Origin: Termitidicoccus mucosus
Lineage (GTDB): Bacteria > Verrucomicrobiota > Verrucomicrobiia > Opitutales > Opitutaceae
Reading direction: 5' to 3'
NCBI RefSeq assembly: GCF_038725785.1
Contig: NZ_CP109796.1
Span: forward strand, 3,906,001 to 3,970,000
Length of the DNA: 64,000 nucleotides
The first letter of the stretch is position 1; each line of letters begins with the position of its first letter. Positions 17,226-26,205 of the stretch are shown here, one piece after another. A program made the translations under genes and the position numbers. A model generated the notes under the pieces. That model was not told the DNA's origin. It saw only the letters and a list, made by a program, of their open reading frames with translations, and made no database searches.

Positions 17226-18485
17226 ATGCCACGCCCGCGCCAAAACCCTCCCGCCGCCCCGGCCGCCCCGGTCCGCCGCCCCGTGTTCGCGTCGCGCGCG
17301 GCGGCCGGCCTGCTGCTGGCGGCGCTGGTGCTCGCGTTTTCCGGCTGCTCGAATCTCACGCGGCTCTACAAGCGCGAATCGCGCCCCGGCCAGACCAAGG
17401 TGCGCGCGGACGTGGTCGAGGTGAAGTCGCAGGTCATCGGCTCGCACTTCGTGGTCGAGGCCAAGGGGGACAAGCGCGGCCCATGGCGCTTCCTCATCGA
17501 CACCGGCTCGTCGGTCACGCTCGTGTCGGAGGAATTTTACAAGGCCAACGCGATGCGCGACACGCGGCTCTCCTCCTCGAGCGTCGGCGTGCGCTCGGCC
17601 AGCGGGCAGGTCGCGTATCTCCAGTCGGGCAACGTGCGCGAGATCCAGCTCGGCAACGGCGGCGCCCGCTTCCTGAACGTGCCCGTGCTGCTCTACAACT
17701 GCGGCGAGCTGTCCGCGCACCTCGGCGTGAAAATCGACGGCGTACTCGGTTTCCCGTTGTTTCGCGACACGGTGTTCACGCTCGATTACCCGCGCGGACG
17801 CATGACCATCTCGCCCGCCAGACGCGAGCCCCCGGCGCAAGGGCGGCTGATCGCCTTCAACAACGACCAGCGCACGCCCATCATCCCCGTGCAGCTCGGC
17901 GGCGAGACCTTCGCCGTGCTGATTGACTCCGGCAGCGACGCGCCGCTCATGCTCAACCCCGTGGGCCTGCATCCGCGCTTCTCGGTCGAGCCCCGTCCCG
18001 GCGCGGCCGTGGGCACGCTCACCGGCGACCGCAACCAAGTGATCGGCCGCCTCGCCGGCACGCTGAATCTCGGCGGCCACCAGTTTGAGCAGCCGCTCGC
18101 CGACCTCACCGACCAACTCTCGGCCATCGGCGGGAAAATCCTGTGCCACTTCCGCGTCACCTTCATGCCCGCGCGCAACCAGATGCTGTTTTACCGCGAC
18201 TCCGACACCCCCGTCACGATGGGCCCGCTGCGCAGTCCGGGCCTGAGCTTTTCCAAGACGCCCGCCTACTGGCGCGTGCTCGGCGTCGTGCCCGGCTCGC
18301 CCGCCGAGGCGAGAGGGGTGAGAAAGGGCGACCTCGTGTCGCGCATCAACGGCGAACCGGTGTCCAACTGGTCGCTGCAACGCTTCGACGCACAGGTGCG
18401 CCACGCCGACGAGATCACCTTCACCTTCGTGCGCGGCAGCGACGAGGCGCCGGTCATCATCCCGACATTCAACTTGGTGCCGTGA
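17226..18485 (+). CDS. Lipoprotein-like aspartyl protease with two retropepsin-type halves and PDZ domain
   Basis: Envelope-anchored protease-like protein, 419 residues. Residues 24-45 form a signal with a cysteine (LAALVLAFSGCSN), so a lipoprotein is likely. Two aspartyl-protease-like repeats follow: FLIDTGSSVTLV near residue 96 with LGFPLF later, and VLIDSGSDAPLML near 230. Both retain the D-[ST]-G core, so an intramolecular pair can be imagined. The C-terminus is a PDZ domain (YWRVLGVVPGSPAEARGVRKGDLVSRINGEPV), which usually binds C-terminal peptides. It follows an MFS gene by 3 bases; a shared pathway is not evident. Confidence 0.83.
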   Translation: MPRPRQNPPAAPAAPVRRPVFASRAAAGLLLAALVLAFSGCSNLTRLYKRESRPGQTKVRADVVEVKSQVIGSHFVVEAKGDKRGPWRFLIDTGSSVTLVSEEFYKANAMRDTRLSSSSVGVRSASGQVAYLQSGNVREIQLGNGGARFLNVPVLLYNCGELSAHLGVKIDGVLGFPLFRDTVFTLDYPRGRMTISPARREPPAQGRLIAFNNDQRTPIIPVQLGGETFAVLIDSGSDAPLMLNPVGLHPRFSVEPRPGAAVGTLTGDRNQVIGRLAGTLNLGGHQFEQPLADLTDQLSAIGGKILCHFRVTFMPARNQMLFYRDSDTPVTMGPLRSPGLSFSKTPAYWRVLGVVPGSPAEARGVRKGDLVSRINGEPVSNWSLQRFDAQVRHADEITFTFVRGSDEAPVIIPTFNLVP

Positions 18486-18562
18486 GTCGTGAGCCCCCTC
18501 TCTCAACGCCCGCCGTGCTTTATCTTGAGGCATGCGCAACATTTGGCTCTTTACAATACATC

Positions 18563-18583
18563 ATCAAATACTGATATGTTGAT
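18563..18583. promoter_or_regulatory. Imperfect palindrome at the metF start
   Basis: ATCAAATA and TATGTTGAT flank CTGA, 6 bases upstream of the metF start codon, in a notably AT-rich 50-base stretch. A repressor operator is possible. No known regulator motif was matched. Confidence 0.3.
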
Positions 18584-18589
18584 TCATCA

Positions 18590-19468
18590 ATGATTCCCGA
18601 CCTGCCCATCGCTGATCTTTTTGCCCAAGGCCGGCCCCTGCGCTCGCTGGAATTTTTCCCGCCGAAGGATGACGCGGGCGTCGCCGGGCTGCGCGAAACG
18701 GCCACGGCATTGCGGCGCATCAGGCCGGATTTCGTGTCGGTCACCTACGGGGCGGGCGGCGGCACGCGCGAACGCACGACGCAGGTGTCGGCGTTGCTGC
18801 GCGGGGAACTCGGGTTCACCGTGATGCCGCACCTGACCTGCGTCGGGCATTCGCGCGCGGAACTGGAGGGGATGGCCGACCGCATCCACGCCGGAGGCTT
18901 CCGCAACATCATGGCGCTGCGCGGCGACCCGCCGCGCGGCGCGACGGAGTTCAAGCCCGCGCCCGACGGACTGCGCCACGCCAACGAACTGGTGGCGCTG
19001 CTCAAGGCGCGCCACCCGGACTTCTGCCTCGGCGTCGGCGGTTATCCCGAGCGTCATCCGGAAGCGCCGTCGATGGAGGCGGACCTGGACAACTTGAAAC
19101 GCAAGGTGGACGCGGGCGCGGCGTTCGTGACCACGCAGTTGTTTTTCGACAACAACGCCTATTACCGCTTCGTGGACCGCTGCCGCGCGCGCGGCATTCT
19201 CGTGCCCGTGGTGCCGGGCATCATGCCCGTGCTTTCACTCAACCAGACGCAACGCTTCACGCAAATGTGCGGGGTCGCGCTGCCGGCGGTGCTGACGAAA
19301 CGCCTGGAAGCCGCGGGTGACGACGCCGGCACGGCGGAGGCGGTGGGCATCGACTGGGCGCTGGCGCAAATCCGCGACCTGCTGGCCAACGGCGCGCCGG
19401 GCTATCACGTGTATATCCTGAACCGCGCCAAGTCCGCCCTCGCGCTCGCGGCCGGCCTGGCGGCGTGA
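18590..19468 (+). CDS. metF: 5,10-methylenetetrahydrofolate reductase
   Basis: FAD enzyme that reduces 5,10-methylene-THF to 5-methyl-THF, feeding methionine synthesis; cytosolic. The TIM barrel shows RSLEFFPPKDD, VSVTYGAGGGTRERT, MPHLTCVGHSRAEL, IMALRGDPPRG, the FAD and folate region CLGVGGYPERHPEAPS, FVTTQLFFDNNAYYRF, VPGIMPVLSLNQ and a C-terminal GYHVYILNRAKSAL. The 292 residues match bacterial MetF. The ATG at 18590 sits close behind an AT-rich palindrome. It converges with the DUF58 gene, whose end is 34 bases away. Confidence 0.96.
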   Translation: MIPDLPIADLFAQGRPLRSLEFFPPKDDAGVAGLRETATALRRIRPDFVSVTYGAGGGTRERTTQVSALLRGELGFTVMPHLTCVGHSRAELEGMADRIHAGGFRNIMALRGDPPRGATEFKPAPDGLRHANELVALLKARHPDFCLGVGGYPERHPEAPSMEADLDNLKRKVDAGAAFVTTQLFFDNNAYYRFVDRCRARGILVPVVPGIMPVLSLNQTQRFTQMCGVALPAVLTKRLEAAGDDAGTAEAVGIDWALAQIRDLLANGAPGYHVYILNRAKSALALAAGLAA

Positions 19469-19501
19469 CGCGATTGCCGAAAGGGGCATGAACGGCGGCG
19501 C

Positions 19502-20422
19502 TCAGCCCGTCAGCTCCACCGCGCCGTTTGCCCGCGGCTCGCCGCCCAGCGCATCGACCAGCGCACCCTCGCAAGGCACGCGCACGAGCAGAACATCGCG
19601 GCGGCGCGCCGCTTCGCGCCAGAGTGCGAAATGCCGCGCGTAGGCGTCGCGATAACGCGCGGCCAGCGCGTCGTCGATGCGCTGGCGCCGCGTTCCGCCC
19701 GTCTCGCAATCCGTCAGTTCCATGTTGCCCCGTCCGGGGGCCTCGGCCTCGGATTCCAGCGCGGGGGCGAACACCAGCGCCAGCCCCCCGCCCGCGGACA
19801 TGCCCGCAAGCAGCGGAGCCGGATCGCCCGGAAACAACAAGTCCGACACGAACACCTTCAGCGCGCCCGCGCGCCACGGCAGCGGGCCGGGCAAGCCCGC
19901 CGCGTCACGGGCGGCGGCGTCCCTGCCTGCTGTGGAAAAGCGTCCGATCCGCCCCGCGCGGGCGGATTCCGCCGGCACGGATCGTATCATACTTCCGGAT
20001 ACCGAATGCACGCGCGACGGCGCGCCCGCGCGGTCGGCGCTCGCCACGCAAAACGCCGCGAGCGCGTCGAGCCGCGCCGCCTTTGCCGCCGTGAAAGTCA
20101 TCGAGCCCGACACATCCACCATCACGTCCACCAGCGGCGACACCTCCGCGCGATAGAGCTTCATCGTGAGCTGCCCGGTGCGCGCGTAGGCCGCCCAATG
20201 GATGTGGCGCGGGTCGTCGCCCGGGATGTAGTCGCGGTGATCCTGGAAATCGATCGAGCTGCCCGCGCCGGCGCCCTGCCACGCGCCCTGCCGCCCGCGC
20301 CACACCTGTCTGCCAAATGGCAGGTGGTAGCGTGCCGCCGCGAGCGCTCCTTCGCGCATCGCGGCGAGTTCCGCGTTTTTCAGCGCGGCGTCCGTGGACA
20401 AAGCGGCGGCGGCATCGCTCAT
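19502..20422 (-). CDS. DUF58 domain protein
   Basis: Protein of the DUF58 (vWA-like) family that usually accompanies MoxR ATPases. It contains HLPFGRQVWRGRQGAWQG, the DUF58 core DFQDHRDYIPGDDPRHIHW, and a vWA-type strand VDVMVDVSGSMTF carrying a DxSxS metal-site motif near residue 130. C-terminal VFVSDLLFPGDP and LALVFAPAL continue the Rossmann fold. No membrane helix is clear. The start at 20422 overlaps the upstream permease stop by 4 bases (ATGA), so translation is coupled. It is the last gene of the MoxR-ABC set; roles of such sets in envelope assembly or metal loading are inferred from family context. Confidence 0.85.
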   Translation of the reverse strand: MSDAAAALSTDAALKNAELAAMREGALAAARYHLPFGRQVWRGRQGAWQGAGAGSSIDFQDHRDYIPGDDPRHIHWAAYARTGQLTMKLYRAEVSPLVDVMVDVSGSMTFTAAKAARLDALAAFCVASADRAGAPSRVHSVSGSMIRSVPAESARAGRIGRFSTAGRDAAARDAAGLPGPLPWRAGALKVFVSDLLFPGDPAPLLAGMSAGGGLALVFAPALESEAEAPGRGNMELTDCETGGTRRQRIDDALAARYRDAYARHFALWREAARRRDVLLVRVPCEGALVDALGGEPRANGAVELTG

Positions 20423-21966
20423 TTGCGGCCCGCCTCCCCGGCCTTCCCCGCATCCCTCGTTCCGTCTGGCCTGGCAAAGTCGCGCACGCGCTTCCAGTAG
20501 GGCCGTGTTTTCCACCAGTACAGCAACGCCAGCACGCCCATCATCAATGCCTGCCGCATGACAATCGACGCATCAAAGTCTGACACGCGGTTCATCAGCT
20601 TCACATCCACCCAGAAACTGCACACCGGCAGCATCGAGCAGACCATGCTGCCCACGCCCTTTATCCACATCATGATTTCGTTGAACTCGTGGATGTTGAC
20701 GATGATGGCGGACAGCACCCCGCCGACCGCCTGCATCGCGAGAAAGAACAGCCACCCGAGCCGCATCAGGCGCGGGATGAAGGCCAGCAGCACCATCGGG
20801 CCGACCAGCGCCGGCCACATCTGCGTGACCAGCCACACGAACCCAAAAGTGTGCCGCCCCAGTTCGGGCCGGAGAAATACAAGCGCCATCGCGCCCGCAA
20901 GCACGATGCCGCCCGCCGCGAATACCGCCGCGCTCTGCCAGCCGGGCAGGAGCGCCCGCCCGGCGAGCGCGCGCCATCCTCCGCGCCCCGTCCATGCCCG
21001 CGCCTGCACCGCCATCGGCTCGCCGCGCATCATCATCTCCAGACCGCACATCAGCAGCATCGCGACCAGCGCAAACACGAACTGTCCCGTCGCCATGTCC
21101 GCGCCCCTGAACCACGCCAGCAACGGCACCGGGATGAAACCCGGCAGGCTGATGAGGCGCGTGGAAACCGCGTGGTTTTCCGACGGCGGCGCGATCTGCC
21201 GCACCGCCTGGATCAGGCAGAACACCAGCACCAGCGCCGCGTCGAAAACCACCAGCGCCCACACGAGCCAGTCCGCGCTGCCGAGTCCCCGGAAAAGCGA
21301 ACCGCGCCGGAACGCCATGGCAAAAAAACCCACGCCCGACATCTGCATCACCACCAAAAAACCAATCGCGACCACGACGCGCAAAAACGGCGACAATGCC
21401 GACAGCCACAACGTCGCCGCCGTCAGCACGCCGCAGGCGCCATACAGGCACGCGGCCACCAGCAGGTCGTCGAGCAGATCGACCGACCCGAAAAAATACC
21501 GCACCACGCCATAGGGCAGCAGCGCCATCGCGAGCAGCGCGGCCTGCGCCATGAGCGAAGTCCACTTGCCCAGCACGACGCGCCACGACGACAGACGCGT
21601 GAGCAGCAGCAGGTCGATGTTGCGCCCGGTGATTTCGCCGCGCAGCCCGGCCAGGCCGCGCAGCGGCGTGAGCACGACGAATGTGCCGCCGAGCACGCCC
21701 CAAAAGAAGGCGTTGACGGTGCCCAGCGCCGCGCCCGGCGCGCCCATCTCGGCGACAAACGCGCCGATCAGCATGAATACCATCACGAATTGAAACCCGA
21801 CGAGCGCGCCCACAAACGCCCGCGTGCGCAGTCCCTGGCGAAGCTCCTTGACCAGCATCGGCGGCAGCCAGGCGGGGAAGTCAAAGCGCGGCGCGCGCGC
21901 GGCCGGTTCATGCGGCGCGGCGGCGGCGGGAACGGCGGGAGGGGCGGAAAAGGATGCGTCACTCAT
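20419..21966 (-). CDS. ABC transporter permease
   Basis: Integral membrane subunit of an ABC exporter, 515 residues. After a 45-residue polar N-terminus, WLPPMLVKELRQGLRTRAF is the coupling segment typical of ABC-2 permeases. About ten to twelve hydrophobic helices follow (FVGALVGFQFVMVFMLIGAF, LLAMALLPYGVVRYFFG, VVVAIGFLVVMQMSGVGFF, FVFALVAMLLMCGLEMMM). GEITGRNIDLLLLTRLSSWRVVLGK resembles ABC-2 transporters annotated in gliding or multidrug systems. The adjacent ATPase gene upstream is the natural partner. Start ATG at 21966 follows a 163-base gap with a repeat; the stop overlaps the DUF58 start. Confidence 0.83.
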   Translation of the reverse strand: MSDASFSAPPAVPAAAAPHEPAARAPRFDFPAWLPPMLVKELRQGLRTRAFVGALVGFQFVMVFMLIGAFVAEMGAPGAALGTVNAFFWGVLGGTFVVLTPLRGLAGLRGEITGRNIDLLLLTRLSSWRVVLGKWTSLMAQAALLAMALLPYGVVRYFFGSVDLLDDLLVAACLYGACGVLTAATLWLSALSPFLRVVVAIGFLVVMQMSGVGFFAMAFRRGSLFRGLGSADWLVWALVVFDAALVLVFCLIQAVRQIAPPSENHAVSTRLISLPGFIPVPLLAWFRGADMATGQFVFALVAMLLMCGLEMMMRGEPMAVQARAWTGRGGWRALAGRALLPGWQSAAVFAAGGIVLAGAMALVFLRPELGRHTFGFVWLVTQMWPALVGPMVLLAFIPRLMRLGWLFFLAMQAVGGVLSAIIVNIHEFNEIMMWIKGVGSMVCSMLPVCSFWVDVKLMNRVSDFDASIVMRQALMMGVLALLYWWKTRPYWKRVRDFARPDGTRDAGKAGEAGRK

Positions 21967-22005
21967 GGTGCGGGAAAAAGCGAAGTGAAAAGGGGGCATC
22001 GATTG

Positions 22006-22120
22006 GCGCGGCAGCGACTGGGAGCGCCGGCATCCTGCCGGCAGACGGCGCGCCGCGCCGCCGGATCGAGTGGCACGGGCGGCCCGCCCGTGCGGCGGCG
22101 CTCCCGGTCGCTCGCGCGTT
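22006..22120. repeat. GCCGGCATCCTGCCGGC repeat, copy 2
   Basis: GCGGCAGCGACTGGGAGCGCC at 22010 pairs with GGCGCTCCCGGTCGCTCGCG near 22117, enclosing GCCGGCATCCTGCCGGC and CACGGGCGGCCCGCCCGTG. The same block is at 3899-3984. Here it separates the ABC ATPase and permease genes and could lower downstream expression. Confidence 0.7.
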
Positions 22121-22129
22121 TTCGAGGCG

Positions 22130-23176
22130 TCACGACGCGCCTCCTTCCTCCGCCGGCGGCGTTTGCGGCGGGAGCGGCGGCGGCACGGCGGGCGGGCGAA
22201 CGCCGCCGTTCCCGTCCTTGCGGCGCAGCATGTCCACAAACGCCTCCTCCAGCCTGCGCTCCTGGCGGCGGAACTCCACCACCTCCAGGTCCGCCGCGAG
22301 CCGGCGCAGCTCGACCGCGATGGCCGCGGGCCCGGGCGAGGCAAACTCCGCCCGCGCGCCGTCGCGGCGCGCCTCGACCAGCCTCCAGCCGGGGCGCGCC
22401 AGCATCCACGCGGCCAGCGCTTCCGCGCCGCCCGCGCCGTGTATCACGATATCGAATACCGATGCGCCCGGGTCGTCGCGGCGCCGCAGGCTTTCCTTGT
22501 CGCCGTGGTGCACGACGCGGCCCGCGTCCATGAACACGAGCGTGTCGCACATCTCGCCGAGCTCGGACAGGATGTGCGAGCTGATGAGCAGCGTCTTGCC
22601 GCGCGCGCGCAGGATGCGCACGAGGTTCTTGAACTCGAGGCGCGCCTTCGGGTCGAGCCCGGCGGCGGGCTCGTCGAGGATGAGAAACTCCGGGTCGTTG
22701 AGCAGCGTGCGCCCGAGGCAGAGGCGTTGCATCTGCCCTTTCGAGAGCGCCGGGGCGGGGCGGTCGCGCAACGGCGCGAGATCGGTGAAATCCATCACCT
22801 CGGCCACCTGCCGCTCCAGTTCGACGCCGCGATAGCCGTGGGCGCGCGCGAAAAAGTCGAGGTAGTCAAACACCGTCGTGTCGCCGTAGGGCGTGAAGTG
22901 GTCCGGCATCCAGCCGATGCGGCGGCGCACGAGGTTCGGATGATCGACGATGTCGATGCCGCCGATGCGCACGCTGCCGGAGTCCGGCAGGTCGAGCGTG
23001 GCGAGGATGCGCATCGTGGTGGTCTTGCCCGCGCCGTTCGCGCCGATGAGGCCCACCACCTGCCCGGGTTCCAGCGTGAACGACACGCCGTCCACCGCGC
23101 GCACCGCGCCAAACGCGCGCGTGAGCTGCCGCACCTCGACGAGCGGGGCGGTCGTGGTTGTCGCGATGTTGCTCAT
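22130..23176 (-). CDS. ABC transporter ATP-binding protein
   Basis: Cytosolic nucleotide-binding subunit, 348 residues. Walker A GANGAGKTTTM lies near residue 46, the Q-loop region GWMPDHFTPYGDTTVF near 90, the signature LSKGQMQRLCLGRTLL near 148 and Walker B EFLILDEPAAGLDP near 165, with switch His in LISSHILSEL. The signature is LSKGQ rather than LSGGQ, as is common in ABC-2 ATPases. A C-terminal domain of about 100 residues ends in a Pro-rich tail (RPPAVPPPLPPQTPP). Its start overlaps the upstream membrane protein stop by 4 bases, and the permease gene follows. Confidence 0.92.
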   Translation of the reverse strand: MSNIATTTTAPLVEVRQLTRAFGAVRAVDGVSFTLEPGQVVGLIGANGAGKTTTMRILATLDLPDSGSVRIGGIDIVDHPNLVRRRIGWMPDHFTPYGDTTVFDYLDFFARAHGYRGVELERQVAEVMDFTDLAPLRDRPAPALSKGQMQRLCLGRTLLNDPEFLILDEPAAGLDPKARLEFKNLVRILRARGKTLLISSHILSELGEMCDTLVFMDAGRVVHHGDKESLRRRDDPGASVFDIVIHGAGGAEALAAWMLARPGWRLVEARRDGARAEFASPGPAAIAVELRRLAADLEVVEFRRQERRLEEAFVDMLRRKDGNGGVRPPAVPPPLPPQTPPAEEGGAS

Positions 23177-24954
23177 GGCCCGCGCGCCTCCTCCACGCGG
23201 CCGGTGTAGAGGACGGTGTCGTCCCGCCAGCGGATGGACTTGAGCGTGCCGAGCGGGGCGAGATCGGACGCCCCTCCCGCCCCGCCCCATGCGTAGAAAT
23301 GGCCGCGCTCGATTCCGCCCGGGTTGATCTTCCGGGCAAACCGGGCGGCGGCCGCGCCCGGGCTGAGTTTTTCGAGCGGCGTGCGCCTGCCCGGCGCGAG
23401 TTCCTCCACGCCCCAGGATTCGCCCGCGCCGTCGATGTAGGTGAAATTGTTCAGCGCGGTCGTCAGGCTTGAAAGCACGACCGGCGGCGCGCCGTTTTTC
23501 CCGGCGGCGAGTTCCACCCGCGCTCGGGTCGGCGTGACGCGCCAGAGCGAGTGCACCTGGCGCTTGCGGCTCTCGAACCACGCGCCGTCCGCGCGCCCGG
23601 CCTCGCGGTTCATGCGGATGCCATTGGCATCGCCGTGACGGAATTCGCGCGACAGCGCCGTGTCGTCCTCGATGGCGAAGGACTTCCCGATCAGCACGCC
23701 CGTGCGCGAGACCTGCTGCTGGAAAACCGCCGCCTTGTTTTCGCCCGGCATGAGCACGACGAGCGCGCGCCGCGTGCCCGCGCCGCCGAATCCGTCGGCC
23801 AGCACGATCACCGCGCCGAGCAGCACCGACGCGAGCACCGAGATCGCCGGCACGGTGAGAAACAGCCGGTGGCGGCGCCGCTCCGGCGCGAGGAAATAAA
23901 TGTTCACCGGCCCGACCACGATGCCGAACGCAATCAGGAACAGCACCAGCAGCAGCGTGCCGCGCTCGACCTCCCACGCCTCCAAATCGTCGTTGTCCAG
24001 AAGCGTGACGAGCCGGCTCCACGGACCCCGCAGCCAGGAATCGCTCTCTTCGTCGGACTCGCCGGCGCGGCGGCGGCTCCCATAATGCGGGCCTTGTTTT
24101 TTCCACTCGTCCTTCTTCGCGCGGCAGACCGTGACCAGATCCTCCGCGCTGCCCGGCGTGATTGCGCCCATGCCGAGACTCCCGGACGGCCGCGCGTCCC
24201 GCACCTGAAACGGTCGCTCCCGAACCAGCCAGAGCGTCCCGCCCAGCGCCACCCATTCGCGCAAGGCCGCGCGGCGCGCGCCGTCGAGCGCGTCGAACTC
24301 GTCCGCCCCCATCGCCACGAAATCAAACGGCGACCACACGCGCCAGTCCGCCGGCCAGCGCGCGGGCGCGCAGATGTTGAGCGAGATGTCGGCGCCCAGC
24401 GTCGAGCCGGCCCCGTCGTCGCGCGACATGATCGCGCGCACCGCAGACTCCTGCGCGGGCGTGACCGCGATGATCGGGCCGGAGACGCTGTCGGTCGAGA
24501 ACCTGCCGCCCCCGCCCGGCACGCCGGGTCCCGAGCCGGCGGCCTCCGTGAAGGAGTAGGCGCCCCGGTCGGATTTCGCGGAACCGGGCACGAACACGAC
24601 CGCCTCGCTCGCGGACTGCGCCGGAAGACGGAACCGCCCGGACGAGCCGACGCGCCTGCCGTCACGGTATCCCTCCACGGTCTCGAACCGGATATGCCAC
24701 TCGCCCGCGCGCTCCATGTGGTTTTCGATTTTCACCGTCACCGGCAGGAAACCGCGTCCGCTCCACGCGCGGCTGGCCGACTCCAACGCGATTCTCGCAA
24801 CCTCTTCGTCCGCGCGAACCGTCGCCGAGTCCTGCGCGAACACCGGCGCCATGACGGCGAAGAGCAGCGCGAAAAGCGGGGCCATCCGCGCCGGCAAAAT
24901 CCGTCCCGCCATTAGTATCCAATTATATAATACATGCTTCATCGCGCGCGTCAC
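23173..24954 (-). CDS. Membrane protein of a MoxR/ABC operon
   Basis: 593-residue envelope protein without an assignable name. A signal-like helix near residues 20-40 (MAPLFALLFAVMAPVFA) is followed by a beta-rich periplasmic part (ARIALESASRAWSGRGFLPVTVKIEN). Mid-protein, FDALDGARRAALREWVALGGTLWLV resembles the glutamine-amidotransferase-like fold found in such operons. Two helices follow (TLLLVLFLIAFGIVVGPVNIYFLAP and LFLTVPAISVLASVLLGAVIVLA), then a second soluble domain. The GTG start at 24954 overlaps the MoxR stop (GTGA); ATG at 24942 is an alternative. The FGIVVGPVNIYFL motif is recurrent in ABC/MoxR-associated proteins. Confidence 0.75.
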   Translation of the reverse strand: MTRAMKHVLYNWILMAGRILPARMAPLFALLFAVMAPVFAQDSATVRADEEVARIALESASRAWSGRGFLPVTVKIENHMERAGEWHIRFETVEGYRDGRRVGSSGRFRLPAQSASEAVVFVPGSAKSDRGAYSFTEAAGSGPGVPGGGGRFSTDSVSGPIIAVTPAQESAVRAIMSRDDGAGSTLGADISLNICAPARWPADWRVWSPFDFVAMGADEFDALDGARRAALREWVALGGTLWLVRERPFQVRDARPSGSLGMGAITPGSAEDLVTVCRAKKDEWKKQGPHYGSRRRAGESDEESDSWLRGPWSRLVTLLDNDDLEAWEVERGTLLLVLFLIAFGIVVGPVNIYFLAPERRRHRLFLTVPAISVLASVLLGAVIVLADGFGGAGTRRALVVLMPGENKAAVFQQQVSRTGVLIGKSFAIEDDTALSREFRHGDANGIRMNREAGRADGAWFESRKRQVHSLWRVTPTRARVELAAGKNGAPPVVLSSLTTALNNFTYIDGAGESWGVEELAPGRRTPLEKLSPGAAAARFARKINPGGIERGHFYAWGGAGGASDLAPLGTLKSIRWRDDTVLYTGRVEEARGP

Positions 24955-25988
24955 CGGATCTTCGCCGCCGCGAGCGAATCGGGCAGCGCCTTGGATTGCA
25001 CCGGCACCCCGGCCAGCAGTTTTTCCACCACGCCCGCGGGCGTCGCGCCGTCGAGCCTCGCCGTGTGCTCCAGCAAAATGCGGTGCACCAGCACCGGCCG
25101 CGCCACCGCCTGCACGTCCTCGAAGCTGGTGTGCGGCCGCCCGTGCCTCAATCCGCGCGCCCGGGCCGCCGCCGCCAGCGCCAGCGCCGCGCGCGGGCTC
25201 GCGCCGAACCTCACGCCCGCCGACGCCGCCGACTCGCCGGGATGCGTCGCGTTGACCAGCCGCGCGATGTAGGCCGCGACAACCTCGGGCACATGCACGC
25301 GCCGCGCCAGCGCGACGAGCCGCGCAAACTCCTCCGCGCCCAGCACGACGGGGACGTCCGGCTCCGCGCCGATCTCGCGGTTCAGCACGATGCGCTGGAG
25401 CACGTCGGCGGAATTCCGCCGCACCTCGATCTTGAAAAGAAAACGGTCGAGCTGCGCCTCGGGCAGCGGATACGTCCCCTCGAGGTCGATGGGGTTTTGC
25501 GTGGCGAGCACAAAAAACGGATCGGGCAGCGCGTGCGTCTCGCCGCCGGCCGACACGCGCCGCTCCTGCATCGCCTCGAGCAGCGCCGACTGCGTCTTCG
25601 GCGAGGCGCGGTTGATTTCGTCGGCCAGCAGGATGTTCGCAAACACCGGCCCTTTCTGGAACACGAACTGTCGCTGGCCGTCCACGTCCTGAAGCACGGG
25701 GTTGCCGGTGATGTCGCCCGGCAGCAAATCCGGCGTGAACTGCACGCGCCGCGCCTCCAGCCCGAGCGCCTTCGCCAGGCCCTTGACCAGCTCGGTTTTT
25801 CCGAGCCCCGGCAGGCCCTCCAGCAGGATGTGCCCGCGCGCCAGCACGCCGGTGACGACGAGCTCGATCAATTCATGCTGGCCGAACAGCACGTCATCCA
25901 GCGCGTCGAGCAGGCGCTGGAGCGAGGCCGACGCCGACGCGAGTTCGGCATCATTCAACACGGCGGGGATGGGCGGAGGATTTGTCAT
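24951..25988 (-). CDS. MoxR family AAA+ ATPase
   Basis: Cytosolic AAA+ ATPase of the MoxR family, thought to act as a chaperone for vWA-domain partners. Walker A is EGLPGLGKTELV near residue 57, the family segment RVQFTPDLLPGDITGNPV follows, Walker B is NILLADEINRASPKTQSALLEAM, sensor 1 is FVLATQNPIDLEGTYPLPEAQLDRF, and the lid has GASPRAALALAAAAR. The 345-residue length is normal. ATG at 25988 is taken; the frame upstream runs into repeat DNA. Two vWA-like or membrane partners follow in the same operon, ending in DUF58. Confidence 0.94.
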   Translation of the reverse strand: MTNPPPIPAVLNDAELASASASLQRLLDALDDVLFGQHELIELVVTGVLARGHILLEGLPGLGKTELVKGLAKALGLEARRVQFTPDLLPGDITGNPVLQDVDGQRQFVFQKGPVFANILLADEINRASPKTQSALLEAMQERRVSAGGETHALPDPFFVLATQNPIDLEGTYPLPEAQLDRFLFKIEVRRNSADVLQRIVLNREIGAEPDVPVVLGAEEFARLVALARRVHVPEVVAAYIARLVNATHPGESAASAGVRFGASPRAALALAAAARARGLRHGRPHTSFEDVQAVARPVLVHRILLEHTARLDGATPAGVVEKLLAGVPVQSKALPDSLAAAKIR

Positions 25989-26060
25989 TAGAAAATGAAT
26001 ACAGGGATTGAAAATGGACCCGGACGGCCAGCCCGTGCTGGCCGCGCGAAACGCCGCCTT

Positions 26061-26180
26061 GTCGCGCAGGCACCTTGCCTGCCGTCCAGACAAATGCGCG
26101 CAGCGCGGTGACTAAAAAAAACGGCGGCGCGGCGCGGCCGAAAACGATGGCAGGCAAGGATGACTGCGCTACGGCGCGCG
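26061..26180. repeat. Family R2 hairpin, copy 2
   Basis: CGCGCAGGCACCTTGCCTGCCG pairs with CGATGGCAGGCAAGGATGACTGCGC around a loop with GCGCGCAGCGCGG. It sits between the first gene of the MoxR set and MoxR itself. Confidence 0.6.
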
Positions 26181-26205
26181 CGGCGCATGTCTGCCATTTC
26201 TCCCC

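Noticed and set aside
23551-24915. Arg/His-rich plus-strand frame of 454 residues
   Set aside because: Antisense to the MoxR-set membrane protein; no independent evidence.
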